DNA of 64,000 nt from contig JADCRB010000073.1 of the NCBI GenBank assembly GCA_021464245.1, forward strand, positions 186,001-250,000, given 5' to 3'. Each line of letters opens with the position of its first letter. Position 1 is the stretch's first letter. Below are positions 1 through 12,589 of this stretch, in pieces. The notes under the pieces are model-generated. The model had not been told where the DNA came from. It saw only the letters and a program-made list of their open reading frames with translations, and ran no database searches. Both the position numbers and the translations under genes were made by a program. The stretch comes from Carallia brachiata. Taxonomy: Eukaryota > Streptophyta > Magnoliopsida > Malpighiales > Rhizophoraceae.

Positions 1-341
1 CGTTCAATTTTCAATTTTTTTAGAAGTTACAATTTTTGTTCTTTTGAGAAAAATGTCATGTTTTGACTATCCTCAATTAGAAAAATTATTAGAATACTGA
101 CTGAAAGATTTCAATTGCCAAAATTAAGAACTATATAAGTCTCAATTGAATTGAATCTAAAAAATAAATGCAAGAGATGTACATGAGAAGGGGTTAGGTA
201 CATTTAGCCACAAATGGAGTTAATAATTTGATTAATGTTTTTTCACTATGTACCCGTACAAAGCAAAGAGAAACATAACGATTTAGCAAGGCATGAAAGG
301 GTGGCAGCCATAAAAATAGAAATAGAAGTCAATGACCGTAC
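1..341 (-). other. Intron or 3' flank after the last visible LRR exon of the NLR gene
   Basis: On the minus strand the LRR exon ending at 342 is followed by a GTACGG donor-like sequence, as after the equivalent upstream exon. The gene may therefore continue off the left edge of the window with further LRR exons. No exon is visible in these 341 bases. Confidence 0.5.
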
Positions 342-1103
342 CTTCTCAACTGTGAAAAAGGGCTGTGGAGATGGATTTTCCAATTGGCTCCTCAAACTTT
401 TTCCTCCAATGCTCTGACTTTCTAAAGAAAATATTTCCACCTTTGGACAGTCGTGAACTCGCAACTTCTCTAACATTGGCCAGTTAGAAATATGCATCCC
501 TGAATACAACGTTTTGAGTTCATTTAGGTTATACAGTGTTAGAGTGGTCAATTGAAAAAATTCAAACTTAGGAATCGTTTCCGTGTCTTCCTGTCTATCA
601 ACAATTTCCTCGATCCCGCAAATTCTTATGGTAAGTTCCTTAAGCTCCAGAAGATACATGCCAATGGAGGTTGGAAAGATGCTTTTCAAACTCAAGCATT
701 GAGAAATATCCACTTCATGCAACTTCTGAAAGGAGATTATTTCTCTTTCTCGAATATCCTTTTTCCAAATGTGCTTCAAATTTGGCAGATTCCTTATCCA
801 TAAGTTCTTCAGAAGACTACATGCTGGCATTTCTTGTTTCCTGCTGAAATTTATCACCTCTTCATGAGTTGGAAGATTAAAAACTTCTTCCAGCAACTCA
901 CAATCATCCAAATTCAAATGCTCTACATTCAGGAACCGACTCATTAGCAAACTTGATGGAAAAACATTCACCAATTCCTCTGCTCGTCGAATAGTCAGTG
1001 TTTTTAATTTGCAAAAGGAACCTTCATTAAGTTCATTATGCCATATTGTCTTTAACCCATTCGTGTCTTCAATATGCAATTCCTCTATGTTAGGGAATGC
1101 CAC
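342..1103 (-). CDS. NLR exon 5: LRR exon, copy B
   Basis: 762 nt, 254 codons, phase 0. It starts after ATTGCAG with VAFPNIEELHIEDTNG and ends with FFTVEK before GTACGG. It is paralogous to the exon at 2154-2912. The intact donor suggests another exon or an unspliced end to the left. Confidence 0.78.
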
Positions 1104-4100
1104 CTGCAATGGAAAACGTGCCTGAAAAGCCTTAATTATAGATGAGCATCAACTAACAAGGACGAAAACTAAATTTAGCATGAAAAGAACTATATTATTA
1201 AAGATTTTTTTGCTCAGGTGAAAATAAAGATCCATCACCTTCTCATCGAAGAGAGCTAAGTTGGCTTCTGAAGCAGTAGTTATAGGATTTGATAAAAATG
1301 ACTTTAGTGTGGGACAATTCTCTATCCACAGCTCTTTCAGGGAAGGCAACTCCATAAAGTCGCCATTACAAAATCTGACGAGCTTCGGAAGACCTTTGAG
1401 CTTTAAGAATTCTAGCTTAGTGAATGACGTATCACTTATCGTTTCTCCTTCTGCAGCAATTACCCCTTCCATTGACTCACACTTGCATATCTTAAGCCTT
1501 TGGAGTTGTCCAAGATTTCTAATCATTGCCGAAGTAAATAAAATATTTACTTTCTTACAAGCTTTCACAGTCAAGCTTGTCAAATTATAGAAGGAAGCGT
1601 GATCTCGAAATCGGTTCCACCATATGTTTTCCACAGCGATTGAGGACAATTCCAACTCCTTCAAATTTGGGAACAGAAACTGCAACCATAATTTTCGTTT
1701 CAAGATTTAGCTCTTTTGCATGTCTATTATATTCTCTATCTTATTTTATTCGTATACTATTTTTTTATAATATAACCAACAAAAAAAAAATACAGAGACT
1801 CTTTTTATGTACCTTACTTATTAAAAACATAAGATATCATTTGTATAAAATTAAGTTGTTTTTAATTTTACAATCATTTATTTCATTCAAGCTACTAAAG
1901 ACAACGAGAACAAACTGCCACTCTTTATTAAATAAATGAAATAAAAATTCATGTGGTTATGTTTCATTTTTATTCAAACGTTTGATATATCTCACATGAT
2001 TGTGCTTTGAGTTTTCTTTAACATTCCATATTTATATGACTATTATGTTGTACATCACATCAGGATTAACTGTCATCTGATATATGTGATTTTTTTGTTT
2101 TTTGACTTCGTATTAGTTAAATATTAAATTACAGAAAGAGTCAATGGTCATACCTTCTCAACTATGAAAAAGGGTTGTCGAGATGGATTTTCTGATTGGC
2201 TCCTCCAACCTTTTCCTCCAATGCTCCGACTTTCTAAAGAAAATATTTCCACCTTTGGACAGGCATGAACATGTAACTTCTCTAACATTGGCCAGTCAGA
2301 AGTATGTATCCTTGGATAAAGCACCTTGAGTTCCTTGAGGTTATCCAATCTTAGAGTGGTTAATTGAGGAAATTCAAACTTAGGAATCGTTTCTGTATTT
2401 CCCCCTCTATCAATAATTTCCTCAATCCCGCACATTGCTATGTTAAGTTCTCTAAATTGCAAAAGACACGAGGCAACGGAGGCTGGAAAGATGCTTTTCA
2501 GACTTGGGCATCGAGAAACATTCACAGCATGCAACTTAGTAAAGAAGATTATTTCTTTTTCTCGGGCATCCTTCCAAATGTGCTTCAAATTTGGCAAATT
2601 CTTTATCCACAAGGTTTTCATCAGACTACAGGTTGGCATTTCGTGTGTCCTACTGATATTTATCACCTCTTCATGAGTTGGAAGATTAAAAACTTCTTCC
2701 AGCAACTCACAATCATCCAAATTCAAATGCTCTACATTCAGGAACCGACTCATTAGCAAACTTGATGGAAAAACATTCACCAATTCCTCTGCTCGTCGAA
2801 TAGTCAGTGTTTTTAATTTGCAAAAGGAACCTTCATTAAGTTCATTATACCATAGTGTCTTTAACCCATTCATGTCTTCAATACGCAATTCCTCTATGTT
2901 AGGGAATGCGACCTGCAATGGAAAACGTGCATGACAAGGCCTCAATGATAGATGGGCATCAACTAAACAAGGACGAAAACTAAATTTAGTATGAAAAGAA
3001 ATATATTATTGAAGATTTTTTTGCTCAAGTGAAAATTAAAATCCCTCACCTTCTCATCAAAGAGAGCTAAGTTGTTTCCTGAAGCAGTAGCTATAGGATT
3101 TGATATGAATGACTTTAGTGCAGGACAATTCTCTATCGACAGCTTTTTCAGGGAAGGAAACTCCATGAAGTCAACATTGCAAAATCTGACGAGTTTCGAG
3201 AGACCTTCAAGGTTTAAGAATTCTAGCTTAGGGAATGACGTGCTTGTCGTTTCTCCTTCCGCAACAATTACCTCTTTCATCAACTCACACTGGCATATCT
3301 CAAGTCTTTGGAGTTGGCTAAGATTTCTAACCATTTCTGAAGTAAGTAAATAATTTATTTTCCTACATGCCTCCACATTTAAGCTTGTTAAATTGTAGAA
3401 GGAAGTATGATCACCAAATCGGTTCCACCATATATTTTCCACAGCGATTGAGCACAATTTCAGCTCCTTCAAATTCGGGAACACAATCTGCAACCATAAT
3501 TTTTGTTTCAAGAATTAATTCTTTTGCATGTCTATGGTATTCATTATCTAATTGTTTTTGTATATTATTTTGTTAGAATATCAAAAAGAAAAGAGAAGCA
3601 CTCCGTTTTATATTGATTATTACTCAAATTTATGTAGTTTGATTTTTCTAAAACATAAGATATGATTAAAATTTAATCCTTTTTTTAGTTTTTTAATTCA
3701 TTGAAGCTCCTTGAGATGCAGAAATATTTTGTTAATTATATATATATATATACACACACATGACTATGCTTTGAGTTTTACTAACATTCCATGTTACAAG
3801 GAATATCAGTATATCAGTGTATCACTTCGAATATCAAATCAGAATCCAATTTTGGTCTCATATTTGTGATTCTTCGTACTTTATGTTAGTTAAATATTAA
3901 GTGTTTGTTTAGTATAATATTAAACTTAAAACCAACAAACTATATCTCAATTAGGACAATATTCGGTCATAAAATTAAAGATCTTGTGTTCAATCCTCAG
4001 TCTAAATCAATTAACAAAAAAAAAAAGAAAAGAAAAAAAGGTGAAAACACTTGTGGATCACTCATAATCCATTGCACATCTATACAAAAAGAAAAAGGAT

Positions 4101-7100
4101 TAAGAAAGAAAATTTAAGTAGTTGAATAAAATATTTTTATTACGTAAAATATCTTTACTATAAAAGTTAACTTTTTTTAAAGTAGTTGAAGAAAATTGAT
4201 TGACTAAATTTTCCTTATTAAAAAATTATTAATAATTCAGTCGGAGTCCCGTGTTCTATGCTAATTTGGCCTTTTTAAAAAGCTAAAATTTTAGTATATT
4301 TCTTGAAAAGGTGAATATTTTAGTATGTCTTGGATAACCATTGTTAGACTTATACCTTTATGGATAATGATATTTCCCCAAGTCGGATGCCCACTATATG
4401 ATAAGGTAAAAAAAAATAACACAAAATTAGAATATAACACATTTTCTTTGATTTTTTTTTAATTTTGTTAAGCAAATTTGTCCACGACATCTTTTTAGTT
4501 TATTCAGACAATTTAGTTGACAATTAACTCAAAAAAAATATCATGTCTCACTTTTTATTTTAAATGTTATATAATTGTCATCTTGTCTAATGGTCACAAA
4601 AGATAAGGTAAACTTTTTTGTGGCAAAATAATGGATAAAGTAAATTATCCTTGTTAATGCTTATTATGAAATGACCTAGTTATGTAAAAATTAATTTACT
4701 AAGTTACCATTAATGGATCTTTTTTCTGATGAGCATTAAATGGTCGTTTTAATCTCATTTGAAAAAAAAACAGTGTAGACCATAATCTATGTTCTACAGT
4801 ATCTTTACGTATAACTATCTCTTTAGTGTTCCCTTAAAAAAAACAAAAAAGGTTCATGGCCAGAAGATCTGGCCAGATGACATCTAGAATGTTAGTCTCA
4901 CCGATTTTTTTTTTTTTTTTTTTTGAAATTTTAGTTTCTGGAAAAAAATTCGGTAAATCAGCAACTAATTAAAGGAATGTGCAATTAGATGTATAACATT
5001 AATTCTAGTTCCACCCGGAATTTGAGTGAGGTAGCCAAAGATAAATATATTTACACCATAAATTTAGTTTGTCAGAAGTCGTGTGCGTTACATGCCTCTA
5101 GATTTACGAAATTAGATTGAAGTCAAAATTTTGAAATCTAGAATGTGATTTTATAAAATAATGAATTAGCATACCATTTCATCGAAGAGGGCCCCGCGTG
5201 GATCAATTGTTGATTGGTTTTGTCTTGAACGAGTCGAGGATGTGGATGCCGGAGACGACTTCACCTTCGAGCAAAATCTCTGGAGCAATGGCAGCTGTAA
5301 TTTCAAGAAGCATAATTGTGTAAACTCAAACACTTCATTTTTATCATCGTCTTCTTCTTCAGTTTCACTAGCAAATATCTCTTCAATATCTTTGCAATTG
5401 ATTACTTCCATTTCACAAAGTTGTTTAAGGTTTCTGACCATGGAAAATGGGAAGAGATTCTTCAATTTGTTGCAGCTTCTCACCCTTAAAATTTTCAGTT
5501 GGCAGAAATCCCCAGCCATAAGTTGTCCACGACAAATCTTTTCCAGGTTCACCAAATTATACAGAATCAACGACTCTAAGACGGGGAAGGCGTCAAAAGG
5601 CAACCGGCCTTCTAAGTCAATGACATATCGAATATCGCTGCTCTTTTGAACAAGGAGCTGCTTTAGTTGCGGAAAGCCTTCCTTGTGTAGATCATACAGT
5701 ACATTCGTAACCCCCTTCAATTCATCCAAAAAAAGATTCTCTACTTTCTTCAGTAAGATCTTGACCCCATGACCCCAACTATGAATGCTTGTATCCAGCT
5801 TGACCTTTAGTGCTCTTGAAGTTTGATGTGTTCCCCACCAGTACCACCCGTCGCCAATGGATATCTTAAATCTTTCCAACCTTTCAAAGAACAAAGCCTC
5901 TGGTAGTTTTCTAGCATCTGGAACATTTATCTCCAAATTTGTTAGGCGTGACAAGTGCTCCAATTCGGAAAGGCTTGCATTAGTTTGGTTGTCAAGCCGT
6001 TTGACCTCCCAGCTGGTAAAGCTGTTGGCCATATGCAGTTCTTCTAGCAGAGACAAGCGTGAGAAGACATTTTCTGGAATAAATTCTAGTTGGTAACAAT
6101 TACTTAAATCTAACATCTTTAGTCTAGTTAATTGCGCCAAATCTCTTGGCAACTCAACAATATCAGAGTACATAAGGCTAAGGACTTCCAGATTCTTCAG
6201 CTGCCAAATGGCAGATATCTCTTGCAACTGACAGCTGTCCAAGCACAGGGTATGAAGGCTTGTTGCAGAGCTGAGTGAGGAAGGAAGAGATGAGAAACAC
6301 ATTCCAATGAAATTCAGGACTTTGAGCTTCGTCATCCCATCAAACCATGAATCAGGGATCTTCACGGAACGATCACGTGTAAATAAGCGATCACGCGTAG
6401 ATAAGCGAAACAATTCAATTTCTGGGCATTGCAACTGTAATGGGAACTCAGAAATGTCGGCGTCTTCCAGAACAATTCTAGTGAAGCATTTGAAATCCAC
6501 GCTTTGACATTCCCCCAATGGACCACCGACCTTCTTGAATGCAAGCTGAGTTCTAGAAGCAATTGAGGTTGCAATGTCTTTAACAACATCGTGGATTTTG
6601 ACATACCCATCCTTTTCACTGTCTAACAGCAGGAATGAGGATTTCAGGTCTCCAATCAACTTGTGGACTCTGTTTCTAGCATCTTGCACCGTGTTTATGT
6701 GTTTGAATAGACCCAGGCCCATACTGTACTTCAACAAGTCTAGGATCGAAATATCAGCATGCGGAAATAGACCACAGAGCAAGAAAAATGACTGGACTTC
6801 CTCACTAGCCAAACCATCATAACTCAACTCTAGAACAGAGTGCACTTTTTTTTGTATTTCCTGATCATCAAAAGTAGAGAGTCGTTTCAAAGTATCTTTC
6901 CACACCTCAAATTCCTTATTCTTCAAACCAATTGCCACTGTGACAAGTAAAAGAGGTAAACCTGCGCATTTCTTGGCCACATCAATTGCCAAGGATTCTT
7001 GAACTTTGAGGTCACCCACCATCCTCTTTAATAAAGAAAGTGACTCCTCTTCTTCTAAAAGATCAAGCGGAAACTCTCTCTGAGCTCCCATTTCGCAGCT

Positions 7101-8056
7101 TAACAGATCACGATTTCTCGATGTCAGCAATATTGTGCTTCCCTTGTGATCATCTTCTTCTGGTTCAATTATTGAGGCAGCTCCTCTACTACTGACCCAT
7201 TGCTTATTGGTTAAAGGAATTCCTAAACTTTCCAAATCAATTCTCTCCCAAAGATTGTCCAAAATTATAAGCACCTTCTTCTCCTTCATCAGTCTCTGCT
7301 GTAGTCGATTTGCTCTCACTTCTATAGTCTCCTCCTCCAGTTTCAAACCCAGAACTTCCGCAATACTACACTGGATCCTTTCAAGCTCAGCCTTTTCAGA
7401 TAAAGTAACTAAAGCCACAACATCGAACAACTTCCCTTCGATTGCTTGCTTGTGAACTTCTTTTACTAGGGTGGTCTTACCCAATCCGCCCATGCCGGAG
7501 ACACCTATGATGTTGACACTGGGATCTGTTACTGCATCCATTACTTGTTTCAAAATGGACGCTCTTGAAGGCAAGCCCTCAAAACCATGGACGGATGAGG
7601 AAACTTTCTGTTGTGGAGCTGGACGGTAGGATATTTGACTTGTATCAAATTTCCTTCATTCTCCAGATTGACAATAGCCGAAGCTTCCTCGGCCGCTTTC
7701 TTGCCGAGCTGATACCGGCCCTTTAAGTTGGGACACAACCCAGCAAAACACCGATTTTTCTTTGCCTCTTCTTCGCTCTGGATGAGCTTTTCAGCCTCCT
7801 CAATGGCATTCTCTGCGTCAGCCAACCACTTCTCCACGTTCTTCTGGATCTCGTCCCCTCTTCTGCAAGCATCGTGAACGGAGTTCTGCAAATTGTCTCT
7901 TGCACCGCCCAGTGTCTCAACCTTATGCCTCAGCTCTGCAACATTCTTCGTGTAATCGAGAGCATAACTTATGTGCTCTTTGAGCGGGCTGATAATATAC
8001 TTATCAATGGGGGAAAAGAAGGAATTGATAGTAGAGACTATCTGCAGGCCAAGCAT
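342..8056 (-). CDS. CC-NB-ARC-LRR disease resistance gene (At4g27190/RPS2-like), with one frameshift
   Basis: This is an intracellular immune receptor of the CNL class, which senses pathogen effectors. The proposed start is the ATG at 8054-8056, giving a CC-type N-terminus beginning MLGLQIVSTINSFF. Exon 1 (8056-5175) encodes CC, NB-ARC and the first LRRs. Exons 2-5 (3487-3050, 2912-2154, 1679-1239, 1103-342) encode further LRRs, each in frame and each flanked by AG acceptors and GT donors. All four downstream exons are multiples of three (438, 759, 441 and 762 nt), so exons can be skipped or duplicated without losing frame. One base appears to be missing near 7650-7652, which splits exon 1 into two frames. 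The 3' end may lie outside the window. Family assignment is strong; functionality is uncertain because of the frameshift. Confidence 0.88.
1239..1679 (-). CDS. NLR exon 4: LRR exon, copy B
   Basis: 441 nt, 147 codons, phase 0. It starts after GTTGCAG with FLFPNLKELELSSIAVENIW and ends with LALFDEK before a GTGATG donor. It is paralogous to the exon at 3050-3487, about 1.81 kb away. Confidence 0.78.
2154..2912 (-). CDS. NLR exon 3: LRR exon, copy A
   Basis: 759 nt, 253 codons, phase 0. It starts after ATTGCAG with VAFPNIEELRIEDMNG and ends with FFIVEK before GTATGA. It encodes LRRs with aspartate-rich loops (LNLDDCELLEEVFNLP). About 200 bases near its 5' end are virtually identical to the exon at 342-1103. 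Confidence 0.8.
3050..3487 (-). CDS. NLR exon 2: LRR exon, copy A
   Basis: 438 nt, 146 codons, phase 0. It starts after TTGCAG with IVFPNLKELKLCSIAVENIW and ends with LALFDEK before a GTGAGG donor. It contains irregular LRRs of the kind found C-terminal in this NLR family. It pairs with the exon at 1239-1679, which has the same length within 3 nt and clear sequence similarity. Confidence 0.8.
3488..5174 (-). other. Large NLR intron
   Basis: AT-rich sequence between the donor GTATGC at 5174 and the acceptor TTGCAG ending at 3488. It holds a poly-T run near 4905-4924 and an (AT)n/(AC)n stretch near 3739-3762. I see no LRR-like coding in it. Confidence 0.6.
5175..8056 (-). CDS. NLR exon 1: coiled coil, NB-ARC and first LRRs
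   Basis: The N-terminal frame (8056 to about 7652) is a charged helical CC region. The second frame starts near 7650 and runs to the donor GTATGC at 5174. In the 802-residue stretch counted from 7574 I see the P-loop GMGGLGKTT (residues 27-35), kinase-2 KKVLIILDNLW, RNBS-B STILLTSRNRDLL, GLPL as CAGLPLLLVTVA, RNBS-D CGLFPHADISILDLLKYS, and an MHD-type motif written IHDVV (Met to Ile). Leucine-rich repeats follow, with units such as LKVLNFIGMCFSSLPSSLSS. The exon ends with ALFDEM before the donor, a splice position shared with LALFDEKV at the end of the 3050 and 1239 exons. I join the two frames because the family has one continuous exon here. Confidence 0.85.
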
Positions 8057-8279
8057 TTCTCTTGTTGCTTTTTCCTTTCACCGGTGAGGAAGTTGCAAAA
8101 ATTTACCGAACAAAGAAGAGAAGGAAGAAAGACAACAAAGACAAGACGATCAGAGGGAATCTGGACAGTGAAGACAAACAAAGAAAGGCAGCTTTTCTTT
8201 TTCTTGGTGACTTTTTAATTTTAATTTTTTATTTTTGGCAACAAAGAGAAAGCTAGCTTGATTTTTTTTTTTTAAGCAA

Positions 8280-8760
8280 AAAGAGATTTTTTTTTTTTGA
8301 GCAAAAAGAGAGAGCTAAGATTAGATGAAGCAAAACACAGAAACAGGCACGGCAAAGCGGAGGCTGAAAGAGAAAGGGTGTTAACAAAGAGAAATTTTCG
8401 GTGACAGAAATTTTCGTTAACAAAGAGGAAGCTAGATTTTTTTTTTTTTTTTTTTGGAGCAAATAAAGAAAGCTGAGATTAGATGAAGCAAGACAGAGAA
8501 ACAGGCACGGCAAAGCAGAGGCTGAAAGATTAAAGGAGTTGGAAAGAATATCTATGTGGAATGGATATGGAAGGAGGAAGCAGTTTAAGAGTGTAGAGCC
8601 AAAGATTAAATGAAGCAACACAGAAACAGGCGCGGCACAGCAGATGCTGAAAGAGAAAGGGAGTTGGAAAGAATATTTATAAAAGTGTAGATAATAAAAG
8701 CAGTTTAAAAGTGTAGATTGGATATATGGAAGCAGTTTAAGAGTGTAGATTGGATACATG
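8280..8760. repeat. Promoter-side tandem repeats upstream of the NLR gene
   Basis: A block containing GATTAGATGAAGCAA, then CAGAAACAGGC, then GGCTGAAAGA occurs three times, starting near 8319, 8477 and 8606. A second short unit, GCAGTTTAAGAGTGTAGA, recurs near 8579, 8699 and 8731. Poly-T runs separate the copies. This lies directly upstream of the NLR start, in promoter or 5' UTR territory. The apparent minus-strand ORF across it is a by-product of the repeats. Confidence 0.75.
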
Positions 8761-8769
8761 GAAGGCTTC

Positions 8770-10020
8770 ATTAAGGGGCGTATGCCTGCTTATGCAAAAG
8801 ATGTGATGCAAAATCCCCAACTGCCAAAGCAAAATTAATTTTATATATCCCGAGATTCATAAAATTTTAAATCGTTACGCGACAATGTGTCAAAATGGAG
8901 ACCAAAAAAAATTATTCAAACTTATAAACCTAAGATAATAAAATCATTGAATAGAATCTTTTCTAATAAGGAAAATTCTGGACGGATATATTTTTTGAAA
9001 TATAATAAATGTGTGATACTTTATATTATATACAACATTTTATATTACATGAACAATATTTTTCACAACACGTGAAAATATATATAGCAAAATGGTGCAA
9101 AATTGTAGAAATCTCATATGTTTTATAAAAAGGTTTTGGTATAATATAAAAAACTGTAAATGTAATATAAAATTATTTTGCTTTTATTTGCGAATTGCGC
9201 ATGCATCTAGTCACTTTTTTTCCAAGAATTGGTGTATACAAATTGACCATATGATATGAAATTCCAATCATGCAGCAAACTAGGAAAATGTTGAATAATT
9301 AACTTTCGGAAAAAAAAATGTTAAAAAGCTTTGAAGATTTTCCAGAAAATATAAAACACTTTTTTATGCTAATTTCTCTTTTGAATAGAACAATATTTTT
9401 AATGAAGACCAATACGTGGATATAATTTAAGGAGACAAGTACAGTCAAGAATTTTTCAACAATTCTGATTGATTACATATAAAATAAATAAATAAATAAG
9501 AAAAATTTTATTAATTATTTTATTTCTTGGACCCAACTGTAGTTCCTTAGAGCTAAGGCAAATAATGTCTCTCATTTTTAGTTGCTTCACATACTTTTTT
9601 TGAGGTGCAATTACTTCACATATTTTGCTCCACCTTTTTTGTGATAATAAATAAATCATAAATGAGAACTCATACCTCTTATGGATACGAGGATATGCAA
9701 ATATTTTGATCCTTAGAATTTATTTATTTGTTAAAAAATAACTTACTTTTATAAAATATTTATAATGAAAATAATAATTTTCTCTTATCACTCACTTAAA
9801 GCACATTTTGTGTTTTTTCTGAAAAATGACTTTTACTCATTCTGAACTGAAGTTGTTTTTCTTGAAAATTTTAAAATTTTTCCAAAATTTTTTCAAAATT
9901 TTTCCAAATATTTTACGTGAAACAAATCTCAAAAAATTAAAAAAAAATTACTTATAAAATATTTTCTTACAAACAAACACACCCTTATTATAATCTCGTC
10001 TCTCCTCGGCCCTTTTGTTG
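8770..10020. other. AT-rich intergenic DNA
   Basis: No open frame of merit and no clear element boundary. Contains homopolymers and short AT repeats only. Confidence 0.5.
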
Positions 10021-10200
10021 GTGCCTTTGACTTTTACCTAAAGTCGAAGATTTTTTAAAATATAACTAAAGAAATGAACAAAATAATGATAATGCAATGA
10101 GACAAAATGTCATTTTCTTCGAAAACAGAGAGGTCGGAGGAGTGTATGCAATGGTAATATTACAGTTTCCAATTGGCATGTTCTTCTTCACTAGCCTTTT
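10020..10200. repeat. Diverged repeat module (first copy)
   Basis: Shares an ordered set of short matches with 16110-16310: TTTTTACCTAAA-like start, ATAACTAAAGAAATG(A/G)AC, AATGATAAT, and ending in ATTACAG with CCAATTG. This points to an old duplication within the 9-19 kb repeat mosaic. No coding potential seen. Confidence 0.55.
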
Positions 10201-11340
10201 TTTTTTTTTTTTTTTAATCTATTTAGAGATCTATTAAGTTATAAATATACAATAAAAATAATTCTCTACTTCCATAAATCTCACCTATCCCATTTTAAGA
10301 TTTAAACTCAAATTCTAAAATAGAGATTTGAGTTCTAGCTACTAAACGGGTCTTTAAGGGACGACTAACTAATTTTTTTAAAGAGTTATACCAAACAATT
10401 TAATTTTAAATAACATTAAAATAATTTATTTAATAATATTTAACATTTATTTATTTATTTTTTAAAATTTTAATTATTCAAAAACTTATATGTTTGTTAT
10501 TATTTTGATATTACTTAAAAAAATATTACTTACTATTTCTATTTTTTAAAATATAATCAAACCTTTTTTTTGTTATATTATTAAACCTTTCATTGTAGGG
10601 CGCTTGCTGAAGAGACAGAATAAGTATGAAATTTCATTATCATTTGTTGAATTGCAAAAAATAATATGTTATTTACGTTCATATATTGATGCTCAAGAAT
10701 GCGACTACGAAACTATTCGAAAGCCAAAAGAGGGTGGAAAAGATCGGTCAAAAAACTAGTTAGGGTGGCCTTGTTGTGACATTGAACGAGAAGATTGTAT
10801 GCATATAAAAAAGAAAAAAAATGTCGGTATGTGGAAATAATATGTTCAATTATTGTGCTTAATTATGCCTCGTCGGCTACCACTCTCTGTCTTCCAACGA
10901 CTAAAGCCAAACATGCCCACGCAAATTGCCCATTGATATTTACGTATTTATTTAGAACGTCATTAGAGAGATACAAAAGTATATAAGGTGAGAGATAAAT
11001 TCTTATTACAAGATTAAAATTATCCTCCTAAAATAAAATAAAAATAAATAATTGCATCTCTTATCTTATTTATTTTTTGTGTTTATTAAGTTTTTTTCAT
11101 TTAATTATTCATTTTTCCTATATGACTGCGACACAAAGACAAATACGAAAATACCTCATAGTAGCGAAAATTGGCGCCTCTGATTTTGTAGGCAAACAAA
11201 GGGCAAAGAGGAATGTAAGCTAAAACCGTCAAACAAAAGAGAATTTATAATTTTTTTTAATTTTTTTGGTATCAAACTTGGGCACTGAGTTCCATGGCTG
11301 CAAATGTCCAAAAGGAAATTCAGTTTGTTAATATTGCGAC
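10200..11340. other. AT-rich intergenic DNA with weak matches to 16.6 kb
   Basis: The stretch near 10700 (GACTACGAAACTATTCGAAA) resembles 16680-16710, so the duplication seen at 10020-10200 probably extends here in degraded form. No gene is supported. Confidence 0.45.
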
Positions 11341-11344
11341 TCAA

Positions 11345-11550
11345 ATGTCAAATCCTCACCTAATCTCTGATCTTGGGTTTGCAATTGCATATTTTTATCC
11401 CTCAAGTTGGTAGTTGCTTCAACAACTCACTGGACTCTTTTAAGTATTTGTTCTCTGATCTCTCCAGAATTTTTTTTCTTCAAGTTGATTGATAAACATG
11501 TGAACGCAGTGCTCCCACTGCAACCACTCTTGTCACCAAGCATAAGTTGG
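11345..11550. repeat. Partial copy of the 12785-13275 module
   Basis: Contains, in order, CCTAATCTCTGATCTTGGGT, GCATATTTTTATCCCT, GTTGATTGATAAACATGTG and CCACTGCAACCA. These align with the second half of the modules at 12785-13275 and 17873-18310. This is the most truncated of the three copies. Confidence 0.6.
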
Positions 11551-12589
11551 ACTTACTTGTTAGTTATATTCACTTCATTTTATTAATTTAAAAAATGTGA
11601 TGCACAATAAACGGAGAAATACACTAATTAATAATGTCTATTAAGCAAGCACACTTACTAGTCACACCAACTACATTAATTAACAAATCATATTTATCAG
11701 CTATAAAATAAATTGAGAAACCTAATTCCTTATATATTACACCAAATTTATTCCTAATTTAATATTGAATTCATATTAAATATGACCCGACTATTTAATG
11801 TTTACTTCAATATTGATTTTTAGTTCGTAAACAAATTTAGATTAACTTAAACATTTCTATCAAGACTTAGAAAAAGACTTTATTATTTTCTAAGTTTTAA
11901 AGGTATATTTTTTTAAAATAAAAAAAAACTTGGAAGACATAGTTTTTATTATTTGTTCAAATTTAAAATTTTAAAGAAAGACTTGGACAAAAAAACTTCA
12001 TTGTTTAAATTTGAAAGGTCTCCAAAAAGGAAAAACTTGTGAAAGGACATTGCTTTCGGCACCGAAAGTTGCAATTGGCATAAAAAAACATAAAGTTGCA
12101 ACACAAAAGACAGAAAATAAAAAAAAAAAAAAAAAAAACAGGAACTAATGAGAAACAACTGGGAAATGAGACAAGCATTGGTAGTAAAAAATGATTTAAG
12201 TTGCATTATTGTCCCTATCGTTTTTGTTTATTGTCTTCATTTATGTATACTTAATTGTCGTTGTCCACATAGTCAACCAATATTATCTTCATTTTTTATA
12301 TGGCAAAAATGGAGGCTTAAAAATGGAAGTATCGTTTTTTTCCGCGGCACGAATCGAGAGATATCAGATGGACTTGAAAGGGAGAAAAGAAAGGGATGGG
12401 GGAGGGGGGAGGAAGTGGGAGGGAGAGAAACACTAACTGATTCACTAATTAGCCGTGAAAGTGGAACGGAAGCACAAATTGGCTGCGGAAGATTGCGATT
12501 TGAAATTTCTAGTTACAAAGGAGGAGAAAGGAGTGTTTTTTTTTTTTTTAAACAAAAAATTTTACAAAAATTATAAAGAAAGACTTGGT

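Larger units (their letters stand above)
342..3487 (-). repeat. Tandem duplication of a two-exon LRR cassette (unit about 1.81 kb)
   Basis: The exon pair 3487-3050 plus 2912-2154 is repeated as 1679-1239 plus 1103-342. Acceptor positions are offset by 1808-1809 bases in both members. Introns within the pair also match (for example the sequence just after the GTGAGG/GTGATG donors). The result is an NLR with a lengthened LRR domain. Confidence 0.85.

Noticed and set aside
8253..8771. 172-codon minus-strand open frame
   Set aside because: It lies wholly in the poly-T and tandem repeat region upstream of the NLR and is repetitive itself.
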